The position numbers and the translations under genes are program-made. A stretch of 64,000 nt of DNA from positions 124,001-188,000 of the forward strand of contig CAVTHW010000001.1 of assembly GCA_963734625.1 (NCBI GenBank), in the 5' to 3' direction. Under the pieces are notes generated by a model, which was given only the letters and a program-made list of their open reading frames with translations, had not been told where the DNA came from and did no database searches. The stretch is from CAVTHW01 sp963734625. GTDB lineage: Bacteria > Acidobacteriota > Terriglobia > Bryobacterales > Bryobacteraceae. This document shows, one piece after another, positions 38,401-48,658 of this stretch (its first letter is position 1; the number at the start of each line of letters is the position of its first letter).

Positions 38401-40678
38401 CAGGCAGCCCGGTCCCATAAATCGGCTTGCCGCTTCCGTCAAGATTGGCCACGGCGAGGCCCGCCGCGCCGGCCTGTGTGACCGTAGTGCAGAGGGGCGG
38501 CGTGGACGCGGACGTGTGCGGGACAGCGTCGACCATCTTGACTTCGGAGTTAATCGAAGCCACCGCCGCGGCGCCGGTGCCACCGCCGCCCGTGAAACTC
38601 ACCGTGGGAGCGGTCGTGTAGCCGGAGCCCGGGGCTGTGACTAAGACATCAATGATCAACCCGGCGGGAGCGATGACCGCCGTAGCGGTGGCGCCACTGC
38701 CGGTCACGTCAGTGATGGTCAGGCTGGGCACTGTGGTATAGCCAGTCCCTCCGTTGGTCACCACGATGCCCGTAACTACCCCGCTGGTCAGCGCCGCGGT
38801 AGCCGTCGCGCCAGTGCCTCCACCCCCGGAAATGACTACCGAGGGAGACGTGTAGCCGCTGCCCGGGGCCGTGACGTTGATGGCAGTGACCGCACCGGTC
38901 GAGACGATCGCAGTGGCTGCCGCGCCTGCCCCTCCTCCGCCAGTGAATCCCACGGTCGGAACAGAAGTATAGCCGCTGCCGGAGCTGGTAAGTGCGACAC
39001 TCAGCGGGTCGGCGACGTAGAGTTGCAGATTCAGGCCGCGGTCGTTGGATGCATTCAGGATCTGGAACCGATAGGCTGCCGGCTGAAGTGGGAGCTTCGG
39101 ATAAAGCGTGCCATTGACCACCGGGGTGTCCATGAAAGCCTCGGGCGTGCCCGACGGGTTGGGCGTGCCGGGGCAGGTCAACGCCTGGCCTGGATAAGCG
39201 AGGCTGGAGCACGATACCGGGGGACTCAGCAGACTGCCGGGGTTCTGCGGGGGCCAGAACCAGGGGCCGTAGTCCCACCGGCCGAAGGCGGTCGACCCGC
39301 TGTCGTCATACGGGTTCTGGTTAGGCATGTAGACGTGGGGGAACCATAGACTTCCGGCTCCTCCCCATCCCGCCACGTCCCAGGTCGGATCCTGGGCGGC
39401 CAGTTGTCCCCCAGCCACGCCGCTGTCCGGCACAAAGGACTTGTCCTGGATGACCAGCGGAACGACGTGGGTCAAATCGGGGGTCGTGCCGATGGTTCCC
39501 GGAACGGTCGCGGTCGCCAGGGCGTTCTCCTGTGCCGGGTCGACGAGCAGGTAGCCGGCGGCTTCGCCAGCGTACACGTTGAGGCGGGTGATCCCATAAG
39601 CGTGGTCGTGGTAGAACATTAACCGCCCGCTTTGCTGGTTCGTCCAGTAATATGTCTGGGTTCCATCGCCGGTGGCCGGCATGTCGGGCACGTCGCGGGC
39701 GCTGAGGCCCTTCTTGTAGTCGGTAACCTCACCCGCCGGAACGGTCCACTGGTGGGGTGTGCCGTCGCTGATCCAGGGCGTGACGCCGCCATGCAGGTGC
39801 AGCGTCGCGCGGTTCTGCGAGTATGGCGTGCCCAGGGGTCCGTTGCCGGCTCCCATGTACGTCGTATCCGTGGGGATGAAGAGATTGCCCAGTGCGCCCG
39901 TTCCCAGACTATTGGTGAACTTGACCCGCACCGGCCGGTTCCGTTTGGCCACGATCAACGGCCCCAGGTACTGGTTGACCCCGGGTGCAGCGGCGCTCGG
40001 ATTCAGATCGGCATAACCCCTTAGGGTGGTGGCGGGGAGGTCGGTATGCAGTTTGCGGGAATACTGTTTCAACCCGATTTCGTAATAGTCACCATCGGCG
40101 GGCACCCCCACCGGCGGCGTCGCGAAGGGCGTCGCCAGAGGGATGCACTGCCCCAGTTCGTTGGTGCCGGCCGTGCCCCATGTAGAAATACCGCACAATC
40201 CCGGCAAGGTATTGACGAATTTCCGGATTCCCGTGCCAGGGACAACCGCCCCCGCGGCGTCCAGCCACGGCAGCGGACTGTTGGCCCAATTCGGAATCGC
40301 GAAGTAATCAGGAGTCCCGCGCGGGGTACCCATGGTGGCCAGGGGGGTGCTCACCCCATTACCCGGCAAGGCCATGGCGCTCGCCGCGCCCAGCCTCCTG
40401 TTGGAAGGTGTGGTCTCTGCCTTGCCCAGCGGACTCTGCGCCGCGGTAGCCGGGTTCAGCCCGGCAAAGGCCGCGCTCACCCGCCGCTGCGCATTCGCCA
40501 AGCGGGAGGCCGCAGCCTGCCTCTGGGCCTGCGTAGTGCTCCGCATTTGTCCAGTTTGACCCGGCCCGTTGCCGGGGCCGTTCTGCGCCTTCGCGCGGTC
40601 AGTTTGGCCAGCTAACCAGCAAAATGCGGCTAGCACCAGCGCAAGACGAACAAACATTAAGAATCTACTTTTTGGCAT
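35429..40678 (-). CDS. Giant repeat-containing multicopper oxidase
   Basis: 1749-residue exported multicopper oxidase. ATG 40678 follows AGGGAAGGGAAAC and opens a signal peptide (residues 1-32). All four copper motifs are present: HLHGG near residue 294, HDHAYG near 355, HFMHFHLF near 1506 and WHCHLLGHEENDMM near 1612, the last with the T1 His/Cys/His and an axial Met. So it should oxidise a substrate (phenols, metals such as Mn(II) or Cu(I)) and reduce O2 to water. The usual ~400-residue spacing between N- and C-terminal motifs is stretched to ~1150 by sixteen Gly-rich repeats (GSGYTSxPTV...GGGGSGA) in two tracts. A fibronectin-III-like domain follows the last copper motif (VVLTWTDHSLNETGFTVQR). 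No frameshift interrupts it. Neighbours do not fix the substrate. Confidence 0.88.
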   Translation of the reverse strand: MPKSRFLMFVRLALVLAAFCWLAGQTDRAKAQNGPGNGPGQTGQMRSTTQAQRQAAASRLANAQRRVSAAFAGLNPATAAQSPLGKAETTPSNRRLGAASAMALPGNGVSTPLATMGTPRGTPDYFAIPNWANSPLPWLDAAGAVVPGTGIRKFVNTLPGLCGISTWGTAGTNELGQCIPLATPFATPPVGVPADGDYYEIGLKQYSRKLHTDLPATTLRGYADLNPSAAAPGVNQYLGPLIVAKRNRPVRVKFTNSLGTGALGNLFIPTDTTYMGAGNGPLGTPYSQNRATLHLHGGVTPWISDGTPHQWTVPAGEVTDYKKGLSARDVPDMPATGDGTQTYYWTNQQSGRLMFYHDHAYGITRLNVYAGEAAGYLLVDPAQENALATATVPGTIGTTPDLTHVVPLVIQDKSFVPDSGVAGGQLAAQDPTWDVAGWGGAGSLWFPHVYMPNQNPYDDSGSTAFGRWDYGPWFWPPQNPGSLLSPPVSCSSLAYPGQALTCPGTPNPSGTPEAFMDTPVVNGTLYPKLPLQPAAYRFQILNASNDRGLNLQLYVADPLSVALTSSGSGYTSVPTVGFTGGGGAGAAATAIVSTGAVTAINVTAPGSGYTSPSVVISGGGGTGATATAALTSGVVTGIVVTNGGTGYTTVPSLTITDVTGSGATATAVIAPAGLIIDVLVTAPGSGYTTAPTVSFTGGGGTGAAAVASINSEVKMVDAVPHTSASTPPLCTTVTQAGAAGLAVANLDGSGKPIYGTGLPANCWPTTWPADGRDGGVPDPAAAGPPIMQIGTEGGLLPALTVIPSTPVGYEYNRRSITVLNILNHALLLGPAERADVVIDFSAFAGKTLLLYNDAPAPVPAFDSRSDYYTGDPDQTLTGGAPSTLPGYGPNTRTVMQIQVAAAAPSTTFNPGTLRTALPGIFSATQDPIIVPEVAYGAAQNTYVRIQDTSLSLFPVGSALTGLDLTNGGSGFTSVPAVTITGGGGVGATATASLTPRGVGNLTLTSSGSGYTSAPAVTITGGGGSGATATAALASTTVASISVTNSGSGYNSTGPTVAITGGGGTGAAAVAVMTRRIGFLTYTVSSIRLTNPGSGYTSVPTVTLTGGGGSGARGRANLARSAVASLTLGSAGSGYTSAPTVGFSGGGGSGAAATAAVTASAVASLTLTNSGSGYTSTPLVAITGGGGTGATGAAVIALDPLTGIALIGGGSGYTSVPAVGISGGGGAGAAATAILAPTSLASLTLTAAGSGYTSAPVLTFTGGGGTGAQAAAVLGGASIGSISVTNSGTGYNSTGPTVSITGGGGTGATARAVMTRRLGFVTYLVSSIQLTSPGSGYTSVPTVTLTGGGGSGAAGRANLGTAAVVSLTLVDPGTGFTSAPTISFSGGGGSGAAATAQLAPSAVSGITLTSPGSGYASAPTVAITGGGGSGATAIALTSGSTIPLQPKAIQELFTLDYGRMNATLGVELPFTNFLTQTTIPYNYVDPPTEIFKDGDTQVWKITHNGVDTHFMHFHLFGVQVLNRVGWDGAVKPPDPNELSWKDTVRMNPLEDIIVALKPLKPALPWDLPNSIRPLDVTRDVTYTSAMSFTNVDPTNQPATVTNDLTNFGWEYVWHCHLLGHEENDMMRAMVLAVPPRVPSSLAGAAAGALGSQHVVLTWTDHSLNETGFTVQRATSVGGPWTTLGEALPGVGAGTTVSFTDPSAPPATYFYRVIANNLVGYTRSYVAPAGGYPSLSADSAPVAASSSVTTH
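36361..37812 (-). repeat. Twelve-unit coding repeat, two blocks of six
   Basis: Twelve copies of a ~35-45-residue unit with core GSGYTSxPTVxxTGGGGSGA inside the multicopper oxidase. Units 1-6 resemble units 7-12 in order; two of the six carry unusual features (GYNSTGPTV, and an MTRRxGFxTYxVSSI linker) that recur in the same places. The same DNA word GTCACCGTCG at 36651 and 37374 gives a block period of 723 bases (241 codons). Confidence 0.9.
38551..39005 (-). repeat. Four-unit coding repeat in the multicopper oxidase
   Basis: Four further copies of the same Gly-rich unit, placed ~380 residues before the twelve-unit tract. They are more diverged from one another (GYTSVPTV, GYTSPSVV, GYTTVPSL, GYTTAPTV) and one lacks the GGGG run. 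Confidence 0.88.
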
Positions 40679-40925
40679 GTTTCCCTTCCCTGCAGTCGCG
40701 GTTTTTCCGCCGAGTTCGCGTGTTTTCGACCCAGAACTCCTGCCCTTACATATCGGCAATGAGCGCGAGTCTAAGTATAGACTATGGGATCTTAACACCT
40801 GCTACTCCTAAAAAACTAAAACTCGTGTAAACTTAACACGTCCCCCCAAAAAAAGTGCCCTTCGAAAACTACCCAGCCGCCCCGAGTTACTCGTCGGTGT
40901 CTGTTGATGTCCAATCTCGCTTCCC

Positions 40926-41035
40926 TCCCCCGGATTTATACACGGGGACCAAAAGCCCGCCCAAAAACCGACTTCTCGGACAATCATACTTGCAGGCCTG
41001 AATCTTGGATACTGGGAAAACTACGTAGTACGGTC
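40926..41035 (+). repeat. Dispersed intergenic element, copy 1
   Basis: About 110 bases in the 450-base gap between the divergent oxidase and kinase genes resemble 59828-59938 with small gaps. The best-kept part is AATCATACYTGC...CTGAATCTTNGATACTSGG followed by GAAAACTACGTRG. The last word here contains the 10-bp palindrome ACTACGTAGT (41020-41029). It encodes no ORF. It ends ~95 bases before the start of the histidine kinase, a position that suits an operator. The rest of the gap shows nothing I recognise. Confidence 0.6.
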
Positions 41036-41128
41036 CGCCGTCCTCGCGTTAACGAGATGTAATGGGGCTTAGGGTTGAGGGAACCTCCCCGCAGGAGTAT
41101 AATTCGATGCTTTACGGAGGATAAGTTA

Positions 41129-44100
41129 GTGGGCGAATCCAGCGAGGCACTGCAAACGACCCTGGCGCTCGATATCATCCATTCCCTCCAGGATGGACTG
41201 GTAGCCTGCGATGCGGAGTTCCGCATCGTCGCGGTGAATCCAGCCGCCGAGCGTCTGCTCGACATGAAGGAGCCGGAACTGTTGGGACGACTTCAGTGGG
41301 AAGTCTTCCCGGACATCCTCGGCACTCAGCTGGAAGCCGGGTGCCGCCGCGCCATGGCGGACCGCGTCCCGGTAACGTTTGAGCATCTCTGTGGGCGTGG
41401 GCAGAGGCGGTGCGAAGTGCAGGTGAGTCCTTGCCGCGAGGGAGGCCTGGTCGCCCGAATCCGCGAGATCGCGGACGGCGAGCGTCCCGAGGAGGCTGTC
41501 CACAACCCGGCTGCTTTCCCGAGCGGAATCCGTTTCCGGTGCTGAGCGTCGGCCGGGATGGCACTCTGCTGTATGCCAACCGTGGCGCGGCTCGGTTGCT
41601 GGAAGAATGGCAAGTCGGGGTCGGGGGGAGCATGCCGGACCTGGTGCGGCAGTCGGTCGAGAGCGCGCTGGCGAAAGGCTTCCCAGGCGAGCTTGAGGTC
41701 AAGAGCGAGGGGCGCGATATCTCCTTCATGGTCATACCGCTCGCCGAGCTGGGTTATGCGAACCTGTACGGCCGCGACGTAACGGCGCACAGGCAGGCGG
41801 AAGAGGCGCTCAGCCGTCTCAACGCCGAGCTGGAGAAGCGTGTCGCCGAGCAGACTCGGGAAGTCCGCCACGCCTACGAGTTGCTCGACGGCTTCATGAA
41901 GAGCACCAGAGACATCATCGCCACCGTGGACACCGGCTTGCGCCTCACCTCTTTCAATCAGGCGTTCAAGGACGAAGTGAAGAGGGCCTTCGGCGAGGAC
42001 GTCGAGATCGGCATGAGCCTTGCCGAGATCGCTGGCGGACTTCCCAGAAGACCGGGACAGGGCGCTGGGCGACTGGGGCCGGGCGCTCAGAGGAGAGACC
42101 TTCACGGTAGAGCAGGAAGTACGGCGACCGCCGGCAGGCAGCGCCGCCATTACGAAATCGACTTACAGCCCGATCCGGGACGCGCAGGGCCAGATCGTCG
42201 GGGCGGCCCAGGTCGCCCGTGACGTGACCGCCCGCAGGCGCGCGGAGGAGGAGGCGAGGGCCGAGCGGCAACGACTCCATGACGTTCTGGAAATGCTCCC
42301 GGCTTACGCGATTCTCTTGTCGCCGGATTACCATGTTCCCTTCGCCAACCGCTTTTTCCGCGAACGTTTCGGCGAGTCGCACGGGCGGCGCTGCTATGAG
42401 TACCTCTTCAACCGCACCGAGCCCTGCGAGATTTGCGAAACCTTCACCGTCCTGAAGACCAACGCGCCCCACCGTTGGGAGTGGACCGGCCCGGATCGGC
42501 GCAACTACGATATCCACGACTTCCCGTTCAGGGGCGCCGACGGCTCGAGCCTCATCATGGAGGTGGGCCTGGACATCACCGACCGCAAGCGCGTGGAGGA
42601 ACAACTGCGCTCGACGAACCAATCGCTCCAGCAATTGGCTGCGATTGTCGAGTCCTCGGACGACGCGATTATCGGCACGACCCTGGACGGCGTGATCATC
42701 AGTTGGAATCACGGAGCCGAGAGTCTCTACGGCTACACCGCCGAAGAGGTGCTTGGCAAATCGATCGTCTCGCGTCGTGCCCCCAGATCGCCGCGACGAG
42801 GTACCACGGATTCTCGAACGCATCCGCCGCGGCGAGCGCGTGGAGCACTACGAAACCGTCCGCATCAGGAAGGATGGACGGCGCCTCACGGTCTCCCTGA
42901 CTGTCTCGCCGATCAAAGACGCCGATGGACGGATCGTGGGGGCTTCAACGATTGCGCGCGACATCACCGAGCGAAACGGATGGAGGAGGAAGTGCACGCC
43001 GCCTCGCTCTATGCCCGCAGCCTGATCGAGGCCAGCCTGGACCCGCTGGTCACGATCAGCCCCGACGGCCAGATCACGGACGTGAACGAAGCCACCGAAC
43101 TGGTCACCGGCGTGGCGCGCGACCGGCTGATCGGCAGCAGCTTCTCCAACTATTTCACCGAGCCGCACAAGGCCGAAGAAGGCTACCAGAAGGTCCTCGG
43201 CCGAGGGCCTGGTCCGTGACTATCCGCTGACGATTCGCCACACTTCCGGCCGCACCACCGACGTGCTCTACAACGCGACGCGTGTATCGCAACGAGGCCG
43301 GCGAGGTGCAGGGCGTCTTCGCCGCGGCGCGCGATGTGACCGAACGCAAACGATTAGAGGAGGACCTGCGCGTCGCCTCGCTCTACGCGCGCAGCCTGAT
43401 CGAGGCCAGCCTCGACCCGCTGGTCACCATCAGCCCCGACGGCCAGATCACGGACGTGAACGAAGCCACCGAACAGGTGACCGGGGTGCCGCGCGATCGG
43501 CTTATCGGCAGCGATTTTTCGGACTACTTTACGGAGCCGGACCAGGCTCGCGCCGGCTACCGGAAGGTTCTCTCCGACGGTCTGGTCCGCGACTACCCGC
43601 TGACCATTCGCCACGTCGCCGGCCGCACCACCGACGTGCTCTACAACGCGATGGTGTACCGCAACGAAGCCGGCCAGGTGCAGGGCGTCTTCGCCGCGGC
43701 GCGCGACGTGACCGAGCGCAAGCGCGCCGAAGCCGAACTGGCCCGCTATCGCGACCACCTGGAGGAACTGGTGCGACAGCGAACCAGCGAGCTGGAAACC
43801 GCCAACACGCACCTCCAGCGCACCACCGCGGAACTGGTCCGCTCGAACCAGGAGTTGGAGCAGTTCGCCTATGTGGCGTCCCACGACCTGCAGGAGCCGC
43901 TGCGGGCCGTAACGGGTTACCTCGGCCTGATCGAACAGCAGCTCGCGGACAAACTCGACGACAAGGGCCGGCATCACATCGCCGGAGCCGTGCAGGGCGC
44001 CGCGCGCATGCACACGCTCATCACCGATCTGCTGGCGCTCTCGCGCGTGGGCACCCGGGGCCAGGCCTTCGCGCCGGCCGACCTCAACGCCGTGCTCGAG

Positions 44101-44529
44101 CCAGGCCCTGGATGGCCTGGGCGCCAGCGTGCAGGAAACCGGCGCCAGGATCACTCGCGATCCGCTGCCCACCCTCGCGCGTGGACGCCGGCCAGATCGC
44201 GCAGCTCTTCCAGAACCTGATCGGCAATGCCCTCAAGTTCCGCGGCGAGCGGCCCCCGGAAATCCACGTCAGCGCCGCAGCGGAAGGCGGGCCAGTGGGT
44301 CTTTGCGGTGCGCGACAACGGCATCGGCATCGAGCCGCAATACTTCGAGCGCATCTTCCTGATCTTTCAACGGCTGCACACGCGCAGGCATTATCCCGGC
44401 ACCGGCATCGGCCTGGCGATCTGCAAGAAGATCGTCGAGCGCCACGGCGGCACAATCTGGGTCGAATCGCAGCCGGACCAGGGTTCGACTTTTTCCTTCA
44501 CCATTCCGGAGCGAGAGATGCTACGATGA
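41129..44529 (+). CDS. Multi-PAS sensor histidine kinase (several frameshifts)
   Basis: Soluble kinase of about 1130 residues. GTG 41129 follows GGAGG (41116-41120). It has no membrane segment and carries at least five PAS/PAC sensor domains (about 41150-41470, 41540-41800, 41880-42240, 42280-42590, 42620-42980), then two near-identical ones (43003-43740). The kinase core follows: the phospho-accepting His in ASHDLQEPLRAV (43877), N box RDNGIGIEPQYF and G box PGTGIGLAICKKIVERHGG. This core type (SHDLQEPLR) is the phytochrome-like one usually served by a small Rcp1-type receiver, which is exactly the next gene, overlapping by four bases. Frames shift near 41510, 42040, 42775, 42975, 43200, 43280, 44105, 44170 and 44285. 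Confidence 0.8.
43003..43740 (+). repeat. Tandem duplication of one PAS/PAC module
   Basis: Two consecutive ~370-base units encode almost the same PAS domain: SLYARSLIEASLDPLVTISP to VFAAARDVTERKR, then again. Nucleotide identity is high, with mostly third-position changes, so the duplication is fairly recent or homogenised. Confidence 0.9.
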
Positions 44530-45011
44530 ACACGCCCAAAACCATGAACCCTCAACTAGGCCGGCCGATTGAAATCCTGCTGGTGGAAGACAGCCCCAGC
44601 GACACCGAGCTTGACGATCGAGGCGCTGGCCGCCGCCAAGGTGGCAATCGTCTCAGCATCGTCGAGGACGGCGTGCAGGCGATGGAGTTCCTGCGCCGCC
44701 AGGGCGCCTACGCCGAGGCGCCCCGGCCCGATCTGATCCTGCTCGATCTGAATCTGCCGCGCAAAGACGGCCGGGAAGTGCTGGCGGAGATCAAGGCGGA
44801 TGAGAAGCTCACAACCATTCCCGTGGTGGTGCTGACCACCTCGCAAGCCGAAAAGGACGTGCTGCACGCTTACGCTCTCCACGCCAATTGCTACATCACC
44901 AAGCCGGTGGATTTCCAGCAGTTCCTGGAAGTCGTCAAAGCCATCGAGGGCTTCTGGCTGACGTCGTCAAACTGCCTCCGGAGAAATGAGTTCGGGACAG
45001 CACGCCAGTGA
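44526..45011 (+). CDS. Rcp1-type single-domain response regulator (frameshifted segment)
   Basis: About 160 residues, a lone receiver domain. The acidic pocket (VEDSPSD), the phospho-acceptor Asp in LILLDLNLPRKDG, the Thr in VVLTTS and the Lys in YITKPVDF are all present, with the extended C-terminus typical of the Rcp1 group. A short stretch (about 44609-44645) is out of frame; reading it in the next frame gives TELTIEALAAAKV. It overlaps the kinase before it (ATGA) and the hybrid kinase after it (GTGA), so it probably shuttles phosphate between them. Confidence 0.88.
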   Translation: MNTPKTMNPQLGRPIEILLVEDSPSDTELDDRGAGRRQGGNRLSIVEDGVQAMEFLRRQGAYAEAPRPDLILLDLNLPRKDGREVLAEIKADEKLTTIPVVVLTTSQAEKDVLHAYALHANCYITKPVDFQQFLEVVKAIEGFWLTSSNCLRRNEFGTARQ

Positions 45012-48000
45012 CCACCGCCGCCATCCGCATCCTGCTGGTCGAAGACAGCCCGTCCGACGCCGACCTGCTGCAAGAGACCCTGCAACGAACCGGCGCGGGC
45101 CGTTTTGAGTTCACCTGGGTGGAGCGCCTGGACGACGCCCTGGCGCGCCTGGGCGAGGAATCCTTCGACGTGCTCCTGCTGGACCTGTCCTGCCGGACAG
45201 CTCCGGGGCAGAAACCTTCCGGCGCGCGCGCAATGCGGCGCCGCGCTTGCCGATCGTGGTGTTGACCGGCGCCAATGACGAAGGCCTGGCGCTCGCGGCG
45301 GTCCAGGAAGGCGTGCAGGACTACCTGGTTAAAGGTCAGGCCGACGGCCGGCAGATCGCGCGCGCCATACGGTACGCCATCGAGCGCAAGCAGGCCGAGG
45401 AGGAACTGCGCCAGAACCGCGAGTGGTTGCGGGTGACGCTCAGCAGCATGGGCGACGCGGTCATCGCCGCCGACACCGAAGGCCGGCATCACTTTCGTGA
45501 ATCCGGTGGCGGCATCGCTCACCGGGTGGACGCCGGAGGAAGCGCTGGGACAGCCGATCCAGAGGGTCTTTCACATCATCAACGAACAGACCCGGGAACC
45601 GGCCGAGGACCTCTTCTCGCGCGTGATGAGCGAACGGCGCCCCATCCTGCTGGCCAACCATAGCGCACTCGTCACGCAGGGACGGCCGCGAGATTCCCAT
45701 CGAGGACAGCGCAGCCCCGATTCTGGATGCCTCCGGTGAAGTCGCCGGCGTGGTGCTGGTGTTCCACGATGTCACCGAGAAGCGGCGGGCGCAAGCAGCC
45801 TTGGCGGCGGCGCACGCGGAGGCGCTGAGCGAGAGGAACCGCCTCCAGGCCTTGATGCAGGCTCTGCCCGTGGGCGTGGCGTTGGTGGACGCAGAGGGCG
45901 GCAATGTCGGGTCCAACGCCGCGTTCGAGCAAGTCTGGCGGGGCCCGCGACCCGCGACGAAGTCGGTCAGCGACTATGCTGCTTACAAGGCTTGGTGGGC
46001 GGACACCGGCCAGCCGGTCCAGCCGGAGGAATGGGCTTCGGCGCGGGCCGTACAGGAGGGAGAGACTGTTATCGGCCAGGAGATGCAGATCCAGCGATTC
46101 GACGGCACGCGCGCCTTCGTCTTGAACAGTGCCGCCCCGATCCGGGACGCGCAAGGTCAGATCGTCGGCAGCGCAGTGGCGATCATGGACATCACGGAGC
46201 GCAAGCGAGCCGAGGAGCGTATTCAGCATGACAAGACCGTGCTGGAGGGAATCAACCGGATCCTCGCTGCATCCCTGAACCAGGACACCGAAGAGGATTT
46301 GGGCCGCGTTTGCCTGGCCGTTGCCGAAGAAGCTGACCCAGAGCAAGTTCGGCTTTGTCGGGGAGATAACCGCCCAGGACCGGCTTCTCTGTATCAGCCG
46401 TCAGCGATCCGGGCTGGGACGGCCTGCCGGATTGAGACGCCGGCGGAGCAGAGGAAGCTGCCCGTCAGTTTCGCGATTCACGGCATTTACGGGCGGGTGC
46501 TCCTGGATGGCAAGGGCTTCTATACAAACGATCCCGCGTCTCACCCCGACCGCGTCGGCATGCCCGAGGGGCATCCGCCTCTGACTGCCTTCTTGGGCGT
46601 GCCCCTCAAGCAGGACGGCAAGACCATCGGCATGATCGCCGTCGGCAACCGCGAGGGCGGCTACCGCCCTCAAGATCTGGAAGCCTTGGAGGCTCTGGCC
46701 GCGGCCGTGGTCCAGGTCTTTATGCGGAAGCGGGCCGAGCTGGCCCTGCGCCAAGGCCGCGAGGACCTGGCCCGAGCGCAGGCGGTGGCGCACATGGGAA
46801 GCTGGCGCCTGGACGTTCAGCGAGATGAGTTGCGATGGTCCGACGAGACTCATCGCCTGTTCGGGATTCCCCTGGGCACGCCGTTGACTTATGAGACTTT
46901 CCTCGGCGCTTCGTTCATCCGGATGACCGGGAGTTCGTGGATCGATGCTGGCAGGCGGCGCTGCGCGGCGAGCCTTACGACATCGACCACCGGATTGTGG
47001 TGGATGGGGCTGTCCGGTGGATTCGGGAGCGGGCCGACATGGAGTTCGACCGGCAGGGCACGCTGGTGGGCGGGTTTGGCACTTGCCAGGACATTACGGC
47101 CCGTAAACTGCATGATGCAGAACGCGAGCAGCAGGCGCGTCTCAAGGACGAATTCCTGGCCCTGCTCGGGCACGAACTGCGGAATCCCCTGGCGACCATT
47201 TACACCGCGGTGCAACTGATCATCGGCGGCGTGGCGGCGGAGCGCCGGGCGGCCCTGGATGAGATGATAGGCCGGCAAGTCGCGGTGTTGCAGCGGCTGG
47301 TGGACGATCTTCTCGACCTCGCCCGTATCACCCACGGCCAGATCGAACTGCGCAAAGAACGCATCGACCTTTCGAAGTTCCTGCAGAAGGCGACAGTTGC
47401 GGCTCGCTCGGCCATTGCTGGACGCGGGCAGGAACTGGTGGTCAGGCTGCCCTCCCGACGGGCTCGGTTCATGGCGGACAGCGTCCGGCTGGAGCAGATC
47501 GTGGCGAACCTGCTGGATAACGCTTCGAAGTACACGGACCGGGGGGGCCGGATCGAGCTTTCGGGCGCCAGAGAGGCTTCCGAGGTCGTCATCCGGTGCA
47601 AGGACAATGGCCGGGGCATCCCGCGGGAGATGCAGGAGGTGATCTTCGAGCCTTTCGCCCGGGTGCGGGCCGCGGGTACGAGTGCACAGTCGGGAATTGG
47701 CATTGGTCTTGCTTTGGTAAAGCGCCTGGTGGAGCTACATGGCGGCACCGTCTCAGTGGAGAGCGGCGGTCCTGGCACGGGAAGCGAGTTCGTTGTGCGG
47801 CTGCCGCTGGGGGAGGCGGAGTTTGCCCGGGTCGCGCCCGCCGCCGGAAAGCCGGCGCCGCGAGAGCGCTCACTCCCTCTCCATCGTGGTCGTGGAAGAC
47901 AACCCGGACGTCGCCCAGGCCCTGACGATCGCCCTCGAACATGCCGGGCACAGGGTGAATCGGTTCGCGGATGGTCCATCGGCCTTGGCCGGCGCCGCCC

Positions 48001-48658
48001 GTTTCAAACCCGAAGCTATTCTTCTCGACATCGGGCTGCCCGGTATCGACGGTTACGAACTGGCGGCCAGGCTGAGGCAGAAACGGAGCTTGCAGAACAC
48101 GCTTTTTGTCGCACTCTCGGGTTTCAAGCGAGCGGAAACTGCCGGGAAGCCGCGCGGCGATTTCGATCACTACTTCGTCAAGCCGGTCGATTACGAGAAA
48201 CTGCTGGCGATTCTCGACGAACACGCTCGCGCTATGGAGGCCGTGTCCAAGAAGCCTCAAACGCCCAAGCGAAGGAAGTCACGACGGGTGCTGCTGGTGG
48301 AAGACCACGCCGAACTGGCCGCTGTGACGGCGGAAGTGTTGCGGCAGGAAGGGCTTGAAGTCAGGATCGCCCTCTCGGGCCGGGAGGCTTTGGAAGCGGC
48401 ATCCGATTTCCGGCCGCAATTGATCCTGTGCGACCTGCATTTGCCGGATATGCCGGGCGAGGAGCTGGTTCGGGAGTTGAGGGCCAATCCTGGCACAGAG
48501 CGCAGTCGCGTGGCGATCGTGACGGCGCTTCACGAGTCGGACGTCAGCATGTTGCGCCGCCGGGCCAAGCAAATGGGTGTCGACCGGTTTGTCTCCAAAC
48601 CGCTCACAGTCGAGAAGATTCGAACCTTGCTCCGGAACTCAAGATCCTGGCGAAATGA
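45008..48658 (+). CDS. Hybrid histidine kinase: REC-PAS-PAS-GAF-PAS-kinase-REC-REC (frameshifted)
   Basis: Soluble hybrid kinase of about 1215 residues starting at GTG 45008. Order: receiver (VEDSPSDADLL, about 45026-45380), two PAS domains (45420-46220), a GAF domain (46240-46740), a third PAS (46770-47110), HisKA with LLGHELRNPLATI (His near 47173), HATPase with DNGRGIPREMQEVIFEPF and a GIGIGLALVKRLVE box, then two receivers (VVEDNPDVAQ with LLDIGLPGIDG; LVEDHAELAA with LCDLHLPDMPG). The two terminal receivers suggest a multistep relay. Frames shift near 45190, 45490, 45690, 46325, 46435, 46915, 47865 and 48630. Reading the last shift gives the ending RELKILAK and the stop at 48658, convergent with the next gene. 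Confidence 0.8.

Noticed and set aside
36361..39005. Regularly spaced repeats that could suggest a CRISPR array
   Set aside because: They are in-frame coding repeats of a protein, with conserved 'spacers' that also repeat; no cas genes are nearby.
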